Origin: Neobacillus massiliamazoniensis
GTDB lineage: Bacteria; Bacillota; Bacilli; Bacillales; Cytobacillaceae
Direction: 5' to 3'
Assembly: GCF_001048695.1 (NCBI RefSeq)
Contig: NZ_CVRB01000007.1
Coordinates: forward strand, 62,001-126,000
DNA: 64,000 nucleotides
Part shown: in pieces, positions 15,556 through 24,130 of the stretch
Layout: each line of letters opens with the position of its first letter
How positions within the stretch are numbered: position 1 is the stretch's first letter
Position numbers and translations under genes: made by a program
Notes under the pieces: generated by a model
What the model was told of the DNA's origin: nothing
The model's database searches: none
Seen by the model: the letters and a program-made list of their open reading frames with translations, nothing else

Positions 15556-17574
15556 ATGGAACAAGAAATGAAGCGTACATCAAGATTCAAATGGAACAGT
15601 GTAAAAATGAAGTTGATTGCTGGAATGACAGCCGTGGCGTTAGTGCCAACGATTTCTTTATCCATTATTTCAAATGTAGTGGCACAAAAGGTTGTATATG
15701 ATGGATTGTCTCAGTCTACTCTTCAAGCAACAGAACAAGCCAACGAAGGATTAACTTATAAATTGCAAGGGGTTGAAAGCCAATTAAATTTGCTTGTTAA
15801 CAATATCAATTTTACAGAATATTACCAGAACCCCATGAATGCGCAATACGGCTTGGCATTGTTGAATGGAACATTAAAGTCAGATAATGAATACTTCAGT
15901 GTTTATTTTTCTTCTACAAAAAAAGAAACGGTATCGGCTCCAGATAACGTACCAGCCGGTTATGATCCTACCACTCGTGATTGGTATAAGGGAGCAGTAC
16001 AAAACAACGGAAAAGTATTCATCACAGAACCTTATCGTGATGCAGGAACAAACCAAATAACTTTAACGTTATCGCAGGCTGTATTGGATAAAGATCATCA
16101 ATTGGTCGGAGTTGCTGCCATTGACTTAGATATTGGTCAATTTTCAAAAGCTATCAATAATATTACCATAGGCGAAAAAGGATATATGTCCATCGTTGGC
16201 AAAGATGGAAGCTATATCTCCAATCCTGACGATAGTCAGGTTGGTTCCAAGTCCCTTACGAAACTTTCTCTATGGAACTCTATGAATGATAAATCGACAG
16301 GGTACAAGGAATACACGGTGAATGGTGTTGATAAGTTTTCTGCTTTCTCTACTAATAAACTCACAGGTTGGAAATTTATATCAACCTTAGATGCTGCCGA
16401 AATTCAAAAAGGGTCAAATCAAATTCGAAATATTGGATGGATTTTAACAGGAATCTTTGCTCTATTATCTGCAATATGTGCATATCTTTTGGGTAAGCGT
16501 ATGTCAAAGAATATTATTTCTGTTAAAAATGCAATTGAAACAGCTTCAAAAGGAGATTTTACAGTAAGAGTAGCTGTTAATACACAAGATGAATTTAAGG
16601 AATTAGAACAGAGCTTTAATAAAATGATGGAGCAATTATCATCTGCTCTTCAAAAAGTAGATCAAACCTCGAACGTAGTTAGAGAAACGTCCTCTAACTT
16701 AGATATGATGACAAGGGAAGCAAATTCAGCCTTATCTGAAGTAGCTATTTCTATTAGTGAAATATCAAAAGGGGCAACGTTACAAGCTGAGAACGTTTAT
16801 GTAAGTGCGGAACAAATGAGAGAACTATCTCAACAATTAGACGAAATCTCAGCCATAACAGAAGATATAAATAACGCATCACAACGTTCTATGGCATTAA
16901 GTAATAATGGTTTAGAGAAAGTTCATATCCTAACGGAAAAAGCGTCGGAAACCAAGTCTTCAACAAATGAAGTTTCCGTTATTGTGAAAGATGTTGAAGA
17001 ACGAATGGCAAAAATTAATGCCATTGTTGAAGTCATAACCAATATAACAGATCGCACAAATCTATTATCACTCAATGCCTCCATAGAATCTGCCAAAGCA
17101 AAAGAGTACGGTTTGGGTTTTGCGGTAGTAGCAAGGGAAATACGCAGTTTATCCGACCAATCGAAAGAATCAGTCATTGAAATCAAGAAAATCGTATCAA
17201 ACATTCAAGCGGTTGTGAAAAAGGCAGTAGAAGCGATGGAAAGAACCAATGAGGCCGTTAGTCATCAAGATGTAGCTGTAAAGGAAACCGAAGCTATTTT
17301 TACCGATATTTTATCCGCTATCAATGAATTAGCCAAAGGAATAGAAACGGTAGAAGGTTCGGTCAAAGATAGTAAATCCAACAAGGATAGAATCAGTGGA
17401 GAAATGGATAGCATTACCGCCGTCTCTCAAGAAACGGCAGCGGCGACTGAAGAAGTTTCCGCATCTGCAGAACAAATTTCAGGCACCATGAAAGTCTATA
17501 TTCAACATTCAAATGGATTAAAAGAATCATCACAACAGTTAGAACAAGAGATTAAAAAATTCAAATTAAATTAA
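15556..17574 (+). CDS. Methyl-accepting chemotaxis protein with dCache sensor
   Basis: 672 residues, ATG at 15556 after AGGAGGAGG. The first helix is at about residues 20-42; the periplasm-like ligand domain is a double Cache (residues about 45-285, with the DPTTRDWYKGA motif that contacts amine or carboxylate ligands). The second helix is at about 292-312, with HAMP at about 313-365 and a long cytoplasmic signalling coiled coil to the end. The hairpin tip reads NLLSLNASIESAKAKEYGLGFAVVAREIRSLSDQS rather than the usual [33 protein letters not shown], so contacts with CheA and CheW may be altered. The gene is monocistronic with a terminator at 17581-17650. The ligand is unknown. Confidence 0.9.
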   Translation: MEQEMKRTSRFKWNSVKMKLIAGMTAVALVPTISLSIISNVVAQKVVYDGLSQSTLQATEQANEGLTYKLQGVESQLNLLVNNINFTEYYQNPMNAQYGLALLNGTLKSDNEYFSVYFSSTKKETVSAPDNVPAGYDPTTRDWYKGAVQNNGKVFITEPYRDAGTNQITLTLSQAVLDKDHQLVGVAAIDLDIGQFSKAINNITIGEKGYMSIVGKDGSYISNPDDSQVGSKSLTKLSLWNSMNDKSTGYKEYTVNGVDKFSAFSTNKLTGWKFISTLDAAEIQKGSNQIRNIGWILTGIFALLSAICAYLLGKRMSKNIISVKNAIETASKGDFTVRVAVNTQDEFKELEQSFNKMMEQLSSALQKVDQTSNVVRETSSNLDMMTREANSALSEVAISISEISKGATLQAENVYVSAEQMRELSQQLDEISAITEDINNASQRSMALSNNGLEKVHILTEKASETKSSTNEVSVIVKDVEERMAKINAIVEVITNITDRTNLLSLNASIESAKAKEYGLGFAVVAREIRSLSDQSKESVIEIKKIVSNIQAVVKKAVEAMERTNEAVSHQDVAVKETEAIFTDILSAINELAKGIETVEGSVKDSKSNKDRISGEMDSITAVSQETAAATEEVSASAEQISGTMKVYIQHSNGLKESSQQLEQEIKKFKLN

Positions 17575-17580
17575 AAGAAT

Positions 17581-17650
17581 AAAATAGAAATAGAGGCTGA
17601 CACAAAAAGCCGTTAAATAACGACTATTTTGAGCCAGCCTTTCTATTTTA
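17581..17650. terminator. Terminator between the chemoreceptor and the ABC operon
   Basis: AAAATAGAAATAGAGGCTG at the left pairs with CAGCCTTTCTATTTT at 17636-17650. It is positioned to stop both converging transcripts. Confidence 0.75.
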
Positions 17651-17699
17651 ACAATTTGTTTTTTTGTAAGGGATTAATACTTGTCTATATCTATAGAAT

Positions 17700-18386
17700 T
17701 TAAACTGCACTTTGCAAAATCTGTCCATCACTCATTTTAATGATAGAGTCAACATAAGAAAGCATTTCTTCATCATGTGTAACCATTAAGGTAGTAATGT
17801 TTAGCGTTTTAGTTAAATTTCGGATTAACATCATAACATCTTTAGACCTTTTTGAATCTAAACTTGCAGTTGGCTCATCCGCAAAGAGAACTTTTGGTTT
17901 ATGGATAATTGCACGAGCAATTGCAACCCGCTGCTTTTCCCCGCCAGATAATGAAGATGGATAAGCATTTTTCCGATGGTCCATTTCAACTAATTTTAGT
18001 ATTTTGTCAATTTCATTTTTTTGTTCTTGTTTCTTTAGTTTAGCTTCAGATACATCCAACATTAGCATTAGTTGCTCTTCTACTGTGAGAAAAGGAACAA
18101 GATGTGCAAATTGAAAGACGAAACCAAATTTACTTGCTCGTATTTTCCGTACTTGTTCTGGACTCATATTAGTCATATTTGTTCCTTCGAACATTACTTG
18201 CCCATCTGATGCGGGTTGAAGTCCTGCTGCTATTGTAAGGAGGGTACTTTTACCAGATCCTGATGCACCCACTAATGCTGTTATTTCTCCTTCTCTAAGG
18301 GAAAGATTAATTCCTTTTAGTATTTCTTCCTTCACTTCACCATTAGTAAACGTTTTTCTAACATCATCTATTGTAAATATTGCCAT
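17700..18386 (-). CDS. ABC transporter ATP-binding protein (MacB/LolD-like)
   Basis: 228 residues from the ATG at 18386, preceded by AAGGAGAGG; a longer frame from 18461 would overlap the permease and is rejected. All ABC signatures are present: Walker A GASGSGKST, Q-loop FVFQFAHLVPF, signature LSGGEKQR, Walker B VLFADEPTA and the switch His in MVTHDEE. The MacB/LolD-like type matches an FtsX-domain permease upstream: the permease stop codon is one base before this start, so translation is coupled. The pair probably drives mechanotransmission-type export or envelope-stress resistance, for example to antimicrobial peptides. Confidence 0.92.
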   Translation of the reverse strand: MAIFTIDDVRKTFTNGEVKEEILKGINLSLREGEITALVGASGSGKSTLLTIAAGLQPASDGQVMFEGTNMTNMSPEQVRKIRASKFGFVFQFAHLVPFLTVEEQLMLMLDVSEAKLKKQEQKNEIDKILKLVEMDHRKNAYPSSLSGGEKQRVAIARAIIHKPKVLFADEPTASLDSKRSKDVMMLIRNLTKTLNITTLMVTHDEEMLSYVDSIIKMSDGQILQSAV

Positions 18387-18387
18387 A

Positions 18388-19419
18388 TTAAACCTCTCCT
18401 TGTTGTATTGCTTGTAATGGTTCCACTTTTTTAATTTGCATTCCTGATAGCGTAGCTCCAATAAATCCGATAATTAAGAAGACGATTGACAATTGTACTG
18501 TTGTTCCAGCGGTTAAACTAAAAGGCATTCCTTTAGGTGCAATCATATTAAAACCTTGACTGAGTACAATTGATATGGAAAGAGCAATAACTGTTATAAA
18601 CAGCATTTGTGTCCACATCATTTTAAACAAGGCACTTGTTTTTACCCCGATGGCTTTGAGAATCCCGTATAAACCAATCTTTTGAACGTTCATCATGTAG
18701 AAAAAGATAGCAAACAACATTCCGCTAATAGCAACTAAAAACCAAATAATCATATTGAGAGACATTTGTTCTGCTTTATAACTCGCAATTGTATTAAGGA
18801 ACTCATTCTTCGAAAATGATTGTAAGCCAGTGTAATGTGTTGAATCTCCACCCGGTACGAACATCAATTGCATTGCATTGACCCGGTAAATTTCTTTGTA
18901 GTCGTCCATATTAATATAAGCAACAGGCGCATGGCTGAATTTACTATTGTCTACAAAACCTTTTACAATAAACTTGCCATTGTACTGATTATTCGTTAAG
19001 GTATCTCCAACTTTTATACCTTTATCTTTCATAGATTTATCTAATACGATTTCCCCTTTGTTAACATTTTTAAACAAACTTGAATCGGTCGATGTAACAA
19101 AAGCGACGCTTTGTTGCTTACCAGCACTATCGTTCAAAAATCCCATTTGAATTGAAAATGCTGCAGCATCTTTGTGTTCATTTAAAACTTTATCTTGGGT
19201 ACTTTGATCTATCTTTGACATATTATAGTTTTGGTTTGCATCTTTCGTCATATAAAATTGTCCATTTGGTAAATCTTTGATTAATGCAGCATTATCTTGA
19301 GATAATCCATTTGCCAAACCGGATATAATAAATGTTAAAAAACTAACAAGAAAAATGATTGAACCTAAAATCAAAAACCTTACTTTATTTTTCTTAATTT
19401 CTTTCCAAGCGATATTCAT
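18388..19419 (-). CDS. ABC transporter permease, FtsX domain
   Basis: 343 residues, ATG at 19419 with GGAGGAATT upstream. It has one N-terminal helix (about 13-35), an extracytoplasmic domain (about 36-225, MacB periplasmic-core-like) and three C-terminal helices (about 225-335), the standard four-helix FtsX/MacB permease layout. It forms an operon with the ATPase 17700-18386. Relatives in Bacillus are often controlled by neighbouring two-component systems, but none is present here; regulation cannot be read. The substrate is unknown. Confidence 0.88.
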   Translation of the reverse strand: MNIAWKEIKKNKVRFLILGSIIFLVSFLTFIISGLANGLSQDNAALIKDLPNGQFYMTKDANQNYNMSKIDQSTQDKVLNEHKDAAAFSIQMGFLNDSAGKQQSVAFVTSTDSSLFKNVNKGEIVLDKSMKDKGIKVGDTLTNNQYNGKFIVKGFVDNSKFSHAPVAYINMDDYKEIYRVNAMQLMFVPGGDSTHYTGLQSFSKNEFLNTIASYKAEQMSLNMIIWFLVAISGMLFAIFFYMMNVQKIGLYGILKAIGVKTSALFKMMWTQMLFITVIALSISIVLSQGFNMIAPKGMPFSLTAGTTVQLSIVFLIIGFIGATLSGMQIKKVEPLQAIQQGEV

Positions 19420-19536
19420 CTTAATTCCTCCAGTCTCTTTGGTACATGCTTAGTTTATAATCGCTATATGAACGGAATATGAACATGAAATTACATTTAA
19501 AGAGATTTTAACCGTGATAAAGGTAGAAATAACAAA

Positions 19537-19577
19537 AAGAGCATGTTTTGAAAAAAGATTGCTCAAAACATGCTCTT
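19537..19577. terminator. Strong hairpin upstream of the ABC operon
   Basis: AAGAGCATGTTTTGA and TCAAAACATGCTCTT form a perfect 15-bp stem around an 11-base loop, flanked by A- and T-rich runs. It separates the ABC transporter promoter region from the tandem repeat block. Confidence 0.7.
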
Positions 19578-19603
19578 ATAATATTTAATAGGATTAAAAA
19601 ACG

Positions 19604-19895
19604 GATATGTGCCGTTTTTCCAATATATGTGCCGTTTTTACGATTTTATGTGCCATTTTTTAAATATATGTGCCGTTTTTAACTTTTATGTGCAATTTGA
19701 TCCCGAGTACCCATTTTTACCGTTGAAAAGAGGTCCGATTATAAATTCTGAGACTCATTTTTTGGATTTCCACCTCGAAAAAAACAGATATGTGCCATTT
19801 TTGATTTTTATGTTCCGTTTTTCAAATATATGTGCCGTTTTTCGATTTTATGTGCCATTTTATAAATATTTGTGCCGTTTTTAACTTTTATGTGC
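19604..19895 (+). repeat. Tandem repeat block of TATGTGCCGTTTTT units
   Basis: Eleven degenerate copies of a unit TATGTGCC(G/A)TTTTT are separated by 4-8 bases of A/T-rich spacer. They fall into two blocks (about 19604-19695 and 19787-19895) in which the spacers recur in the same order (CAATA or CAAATA, CGATTTTA, AAATA, AACTTTTA), so about 90 bp was itself duplicated; about 90 bp of other sequence lies between. A reading frame through it is only the translation of the repeat and has no ribosome site. Confidence 0.8.
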
Positions 19896-19962
19896 CATTC
19901 TGGAATGGTCCTCTAAAATCAGTCACCAATAATCCTGTTTATCAATTTTTACAAGTAAATCA

Positions 19963-20010
19963 AAAAGCTGAATCAAAAGGTCCATAATTAATCACCTTTT
20001 TAGTCAGCTT
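19963..20010. terminator. Terminator at the end of the monooxygenase gene
   Basis: An imperfect stem between AAAAGCTGAATCAAAAGGT and ACCTTTTTAGTCAGCTT. It lies 27 bases beyond the monooxygenase stop on the minus strand. Confidence 0.6.
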
Positions 20011-20036
20011 CTTTTGATCAAACTTATTACAAATTA

Positions 20037-21233
20037 TCAATAATCTTCCAGTGCAATCCCATTGGAAGCTTTTACTATCATTTTCGTAATCATCTTAAAC
20101 ATTGCGCCCATTAGAATCGGTAAACGCAACATTAAATTACGCAGCAAGATTTTTGATTTTGAGCTTTCAATCATGCCCCCAGCAGCTACTAGCCCTATTT
20201 TTTGATTTTCCTCAACAAATTTTCTCATCTCTTTTTCGTAGGAAACAAAGGCACGGTCGTAATTGCCTTGCGCAGCTTTCAGTTCACCAGCTAGTACATA
20301 AGCACCGACAAGTGCCAGGCTAGAGCCTTGACCCGAAAGAGGTGATGGTCCATATGCCGCATCACCTACCAATGTAATCCGCCCTTTTGACCATGTCGAC
20401 ATGTGAATCTGACAAATCTCATCAAAATAGAAGTCTGTCGCTTCTTTCATGGTTTTGAGAAGATTCGAAGTTTCCCAACCCCTATCACCTTGGAAAGCAT
20501 TTTGTACAAGTTTCTTTTGGGCTTCCACATCATAGCGATCATACTTCAGTGCCTCTGATTTGAACACGAACATACCCTTTGCTTCAGTATTATCTCGAGC
20601 ACTATACATACCTACAGTTTTGCCTGGCATCGTATACATCAGCGAGCTGTGGTCGATGTTAAGGTAATTCTCGAGGGTAAAAATCGAGATATAACAGCCA
20701 AGAGAACGTTTAAATTGTTCAGTGTCACCAAAAATTAAGTTGCGCACATTGGAATGGAGCCCGTCAGCACCAATGATCAGATCGAATGTCTGCGGCTTGC
20801 TACGAGTAAATTGGACTTCTGCACCTGCTTCAGTCTCATGTATAGCGGTAATCGAATCGTCCCAAATATATTCGATTGTATCCTTAGTCAAGTCGTACAA
20901 AATATTACAAAGGTCCTCGCGCATAATCTCGATGTCCAGCCCATGTTGGTTTCCCATACTCGCTTCACTTATTTGACCTTGGATTTTGCCTTTACTGTTC
21001 ACGAAGTAAACACCAGTCATGCGTGTGTCAGCTTCACGAACTTGATCGAGAATCCCCATCTGCTTAAGCACCGTAATGGCTACACCACGGATATCAACAC
21101 CATATCCACCTCGTCGCAATGCGGGCGCACGTTCTACTACAGTCACATCAAAGCCGTAGCGATGAAGCCAGTAAGCTAGTGCCGGCCCAGCAATGCTCGC
21201 ACCAGAAATAAGGACGCGCATCTTTTGTTTCAT
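20037..21233 (-). CDS. FAD-dependent monooxygenase (group A, TetX/PHBH-like)
   Basis: 398 residues, ATG at 21233 with TAGGAGTG upstream. The Rossmann motif GASIAGPALAYWL (residues about 10-22) with VVER binds the ADP part of FAD. The DG motif is GADGLHSNVR (about 155-165), and the GD motif LVGDAAYGPSPLSGQGSSLALVGAYVLA (about 287-315) completes the group A flavin hydroxylase signature. It uses NAD(P)H and O2 to hydroxylate an aromatic or polyketide-like substrate; TetX-like members inactivate tetracyclines, but that activity cannot be inferred here. A TetR regulator and a hydrolase lie just upstream on the same strand, suggesting an inducible detoxification unit. Confidence 0.87.
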   Translation of the reverse strand: MKQKMRVLISGASIAGPALAYWLHRYGFDVTVVERAPALRRGGYGVDIRGVAITVLKQMGILDQVREADTRMTGVYFVNSKGKIQGQISEASMGNQHGLDIEIMREDLCNILYDLTKDTIEYIWDDSITAIHETEAGAEVQFTRSKPQTFDLIIGADGLHSNVRNLIFGDTEQFKRSLGCYISIFTLENYLNIDHSSLMYTMPGKTVGMYSARDNTEAKGMFVFKSEALKYDRYDVEAQKKLVQNAFQGDRGWETSNLLKTMKEATDFYFDEICQIHMSTWSKGRITLVGDAAYGPSPLSGQGSSLALVGAYVLAGELKAAQGNYDRAFVSYEKEMRKFVEENQKIGLVAAGGMIESSKSKILLRNLMLRLPILMGAMFKMITKMIVKASNGIALEDY

Positions 21234-21428
21234 AATTGATATTCACTCCTACCCTAATTAAAAGTAACCTTCTATTTTATTTAAAATTCTTCAAATGGCA
21301 AGATATGACCAGGGTCATTGGCAATTATTCAACGTCAATTTTTTCTGCTGCGAAAATTCCGGAAATGTTGCGGCTATACAAATTCATATGCATACTGTTC
21401 CAATAAATGTCTCTCTGTCCGTATGAAT

Positions 21429-22022
21429 TTACTTGGTGACAAGCCGCATGACCATGTCGACTTCTGGAATCCGATAGTCACTGCTCTCCCTTGCATTCAT
21501 AACCATGACTCCTGAAAGAATCGTTAAATAGCTCGAGATCAATTCCTCTAAATCGCCCGCCACGATCTCGCCTGCTTGTTGACCTTCCGCAAATAGAGGC
21601 ATCAATAAATCTACATAAGCCTTCATGGAGTATTGGGTAAAAAGCTCTTTCACTTCATCTGGCACCCCTTCCGAGGATCGCGCCTGATAAATTAACAAGT
21701 AATAATACTTGCTCTCTTCCTCAAGAATGGCCTCAGTCAAAAATCTAATTTTCTCAAGCGGAGAAATTGGGATACTTTGAAGACTTTTAGTAGAAGTATA
21801 GGATATTTCCATCGCTTCCTTCACAAGTGCAATAAAAGCCTCATCTTTCGACTTGAAATAGTGGTAGAATAGCCCTTGACTTACGCCCGCCTCCGCGGCG
21901 ATCATGCTGATTTTTGTCCCGACGATCCCCCACTGAGCAAAGACCTTAAGGGCTGCTCTCATGATCTGTTCTTTTCTTTCATCTCGAATCTGGTTCAATT
22001 GTTCTTTATTTAAAGGCGACAT
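21429..22022 (-). CDS. TetR/AcrR family transcriptional regulator
   Basis: 197 residues, ATG at 22022 with AAAGGAG upstream. The DNA-binding domain (residues about 15-65) has the characteristic core IAAEAGVSQGLFYHYFKSKDEAF. The C-terminal ligand domain is all-helical and carries no recognisable effector signature. It starts 30 bases downstream of the alpha/beta hydrolase and precedes the FAD monooxygenase, all on the minus strand, so it probably autoregulates the set. The inducer is unknown. Confidence 0.9.
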   Translation of the reverse strand: MSPLNKEQLNQIRDERKEQIMRAALKVFAQWGIVGTKISMIAAEAGVSQGLFYHYFKSKDEAFIALVKEAMEISYTSTKSLQSIPISPLEKIRFLTEAILEEESKYYYLLIYQARSSEGVPDEVKELFTQYSMKAYVDLLMPLFAEGQQAGEIVAGDLEELISSYLTILSGVMVMNARESSDYRIPEVDMVMRLVTK

Positions 22023-22052
22023 TGGTTGCTTACTCCTTTGCTTTGTAGAAAC

Positions 22053-22943
22053 TTAACTTAAAAAATGCTGCTTTACTTGCTGTCCCACCACTTCAGGTGA
22101 ATTTCGATTATTTGGAGCAAGGTGGCTTAATTTCGGGAGTACTAGCGTCTTGGTGTTAGGGATGGTCTGATCCAGCACTCTCATCGTGCTTCCCATAGAC
22201 TCTGGATTTTTCCCGCCTTCAATTAATAGCGTATCTGCCTCAATAGCGCTGTAATGACTGAAGGTGGAGTCCAGACGACCTACTTCTTTGTGTTCATTCA
22301 GGGATTCTGGTAATAATCTTTCCATGTGCTTCCAATGATCTTTACGTAGCATTATTCGAAGGATTAGCTTCAAATACCAAATAGGTACCAGTTTCATTGA
22401 GTTTACTGGACTAAAAGCTCTTACAAAAAAAGCAAAAGCGCCGTAGGTGTCATTCTTATTTAGTGCTTTCTCATATTTAGGAAACCAAGTTGTTGGTATG
22501 GACCCATTGATGGAAACACCGGGCTCATAAAGGGCTATTTTCGTAAATAAGTTGTTCATTCTTGCTGTTTCCAAGGCAACAAGCCCTCCAAAGCTATGAC
22601 CGAATAAATAGGTAGCTCCTGTTGCTTCTTGCACAGCTGTAAGATCTTCGCATTCTTTGCGAATGGAATACTCGTTTCCTTGTGGTCCGCTTATCCCTCG
22701 TCCTCGTCGATCGATCACATGAACAGTAAAAGAGTCTGCTAATTCTTGTGCAAAATGTGTTAAATCATCAGAGCTGCTAAGCGCTCCATGAAGGACAATT
22801 ACACCTGGTCCCCGACCAGTACTTTTGTAGCCAATGACCGTACCATCCTTTGATATTACCGTTGAATGAGTAAATGAAGTCGCGTCTCCCCTACCAGAAA
22901 TATCTATCCACCCCTTATTTTTAATTTTGAACGAATGATTCAA
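22053..22943 (-). CDS. Alpha/beta hydrolase
   Basis: Up to 296 residues. The fold is clear: oxyanion loop VLHGALSS (about 50-57), nucleophile elbow GHSFGG with Ser117, and a His near the end (KLSHLAPNN). It is related along most of its length to the hydrolase at 35712-36605 (shared ISKDGT-x-IGY, DRRGRG-x-SGP and KIALYEPG blocks), so the window holds two paralogues. The start is uncertain: the TTG at 22943 has no good ribosome site, and no better start is seen before the conserved region. The substrate is unknown; its position beside a TetR gene and flavin monooxygenase suggests xenobiotic breakdown. Confidence 0.82.
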   Translation of the reverse strand: MNHSFKIKNKGWIDISGRGDATSFTHSTVISKDGTVIGYKSTGRGPGVIVLHGALSSSDDLTHFAQELADSFTVHVIDRRGRGISGPQGNEYSIRKECEDLTAVQEATGATYLFGHSFGGLVALETARMNNLFTKIALYEPGVSINGSIPTTWFPKYEKALNKNDTYGAFAFFVRAFSPVNSMKLVPIWYLKLILRIMLRKDHWKHMERLLPESLNEHKEVGRLDSTFSHYSAIEADTLLIEGGKNPESMGSTMRVLDQTIPNTKTLVLPKLSHLAPNNRNSPEVVGQQVKQHFLS

Positions 22944-23110
22944 TCAAAAATATCATAAAAGATTTTAAGTTTTCTGTCAATACATTGTAATAAGTTTTTT
23001 TATCGTGACAAAAAAGTTAGAACTTGCTTCTATTACCTTTTCAGCCTTCAAAATTAATTTTCATTATTGTACTAAAAAATGATATGTACGCTTTCATGTA
23101 TTGGTTACCT

Positions 23111-23974
23111 TCAACTTTCCTTTGTATTCGTTGATTCTGTCATTCTTATTCTCATTTCAATCAGAAATTCTTCTTCTTGTTGATTAGGAGAATTATGAAT
23201 GTGTATTAAAGATTCATATATATCGCCGATAACCGTTAATTGATGGAGCTCAACATAACTAATGAGTTTTTGTAAACTTAAAAAATAATCTTCTGTTGAT
23301 AAGCTGTTAAAGGTAATACATACATATCTACCTTGTGGAATTTTTGCGACTTCCGTATCTTGCATACGTAATAAAATCTGTTTATTTGATAAAACAGGTG
23401 TAAATAAATATCGATACGTAACATCATCAATATGTGTATAAGGCTGATATGAGAAAATGGCACCATAACCATTGTTTCTAAATCCTTCTGTCGAGGCAGC
23501 AAATTTCTTTAATTTACTGTAAGAAGCATTTAAAATATTTATCGGATCAATCCCTTTTGCCTTTGTCTGTATTATTTGTATTTCTTCTTCATACGAAAGA
23601 AACACTTCATCAAGCGGAGGATATTCCTTCTGCCTTTGCAATCCCTTTTTAGCATTCGCAATAATTTGTTCGATTTCTATTAAAGAATCTATTTTTTCCC
23701 TCACATTTTTTTCTTGTTCCGTTAAAAAGGTGTAGAAATCATCTCTATTTAGTCCTTGTACCTTTTTCATTTCTTCTAATGGTGTCCCAATATATTTAAG
23801 TGATTTAATGAGATCTAGAAGGTAAATTTGGGAGTCTTTATAATAACGATAGTGAGTATCCGGATCGATATAAGCAGGTTTAAATAAGTTGATTTTATCG
23901 TAATAACGTAGGGCCTTAATCGAGATATTCACTAGTTTTGAGACTTCCCCGATTGTGTAAAGCTTTTCCTTCAT
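23111..23974 (-). CDS. bmrR: MerR-family multidrug-binding regulator BmrR
   Basis: 287 residues from the ATG at 23974, which has AAGGAAG 8 bases upstream; a GTG nine bases earlier is also in frame. The protein resembles B. subtilis BmrR throughout: MerR winged helix (YTIGEVSKLVNISIKALRYYDKINLFKP), long dimer coiled coil (about 75-120) and a GyrI-like drug-binding domain (LNASYSKLKKF ... YGAIFSYQPYTHIDDVTYRYLFTPVL). BmrR binds lipophilic cations and remodels the bmr promoter to activate the pump. In B. subtilis bmrR follows bmr directly; here a TnpB element separates them and ends about 25 bases before this gene, so bmrR expression now probably depends on the element. Confidence 0.9.
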   Translation of the reverse strand: MKEKLYTIGEVSKLVNISIKALRYYDKINLFKPAYIDPDTHYRYYKDSQIYLLDLIKSLKYIGTPLEEMKKVQGLNRDDFYTFLTEQEKNVREKIDSLIEIEQIIANAKKGLQRQKEYPPLDEVFLSYEEEIQIIQTKAKGIDPINILNASYSKLKKFAASTEGFRNNGYGAIFSYQPYTHIDDVTYRYLFTPVLSNKQILLRMQDTEVAKIPQGRYVCITFNSLSTEDYFLSLQKLISYVELHQLTVIGDIYESLIHIHNSPNQQEEEFLIEMRIRMTESTNTKES

Positions 23975-24000
23975 TTCTATCACTTCCTTACTCTAAGTAT

Positions 24001-24130
24001 ATTGAACTACTCACCACTTAACACCCTTAAGGGTTGTTTGAAGTGGGAGATTCCTAAGAACACCAGTGTATCCACCAGTTATTGATTAGGCGATCCCCGC
24101 AGTCCCTGCGGTTAGAAGTTTTACGGCTTC
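24001..24130 (-). ncRNA. Probable TnpB omega RNA / right end of the element
   Basis: Read on the minus strand, the 3' end of tnpB runs into a structured segment: a CCGCAGGGACTGCGG hairpin at about 24090-24107, then GGAATCTCCCACTTCAA, then AACCCTTAAGGGTGTT (24018-24033), then GTGGTGAGTAGTTCAAT ending at about 24001. This matches the general form of IS200/IS605 right ends, which TnpB uses as its guide RNA scaffold. The guide would be the flanking bases that follow (from about 24000 downward, toward bmrR). Limits are approximate. Confidence 0.55.

Noticed and set aside
19604..19895. Possible CRISPR array
   Set aside because: Units of about 14 bp with 4-8 bp spacers are too short and the spacers recur in order; no cas genes are present.
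20754..21179. 141-codon frame opposite the monooxygenase gene
   Set aside because: A shadow of the well-supported FAD monooxygenase on the other strand.
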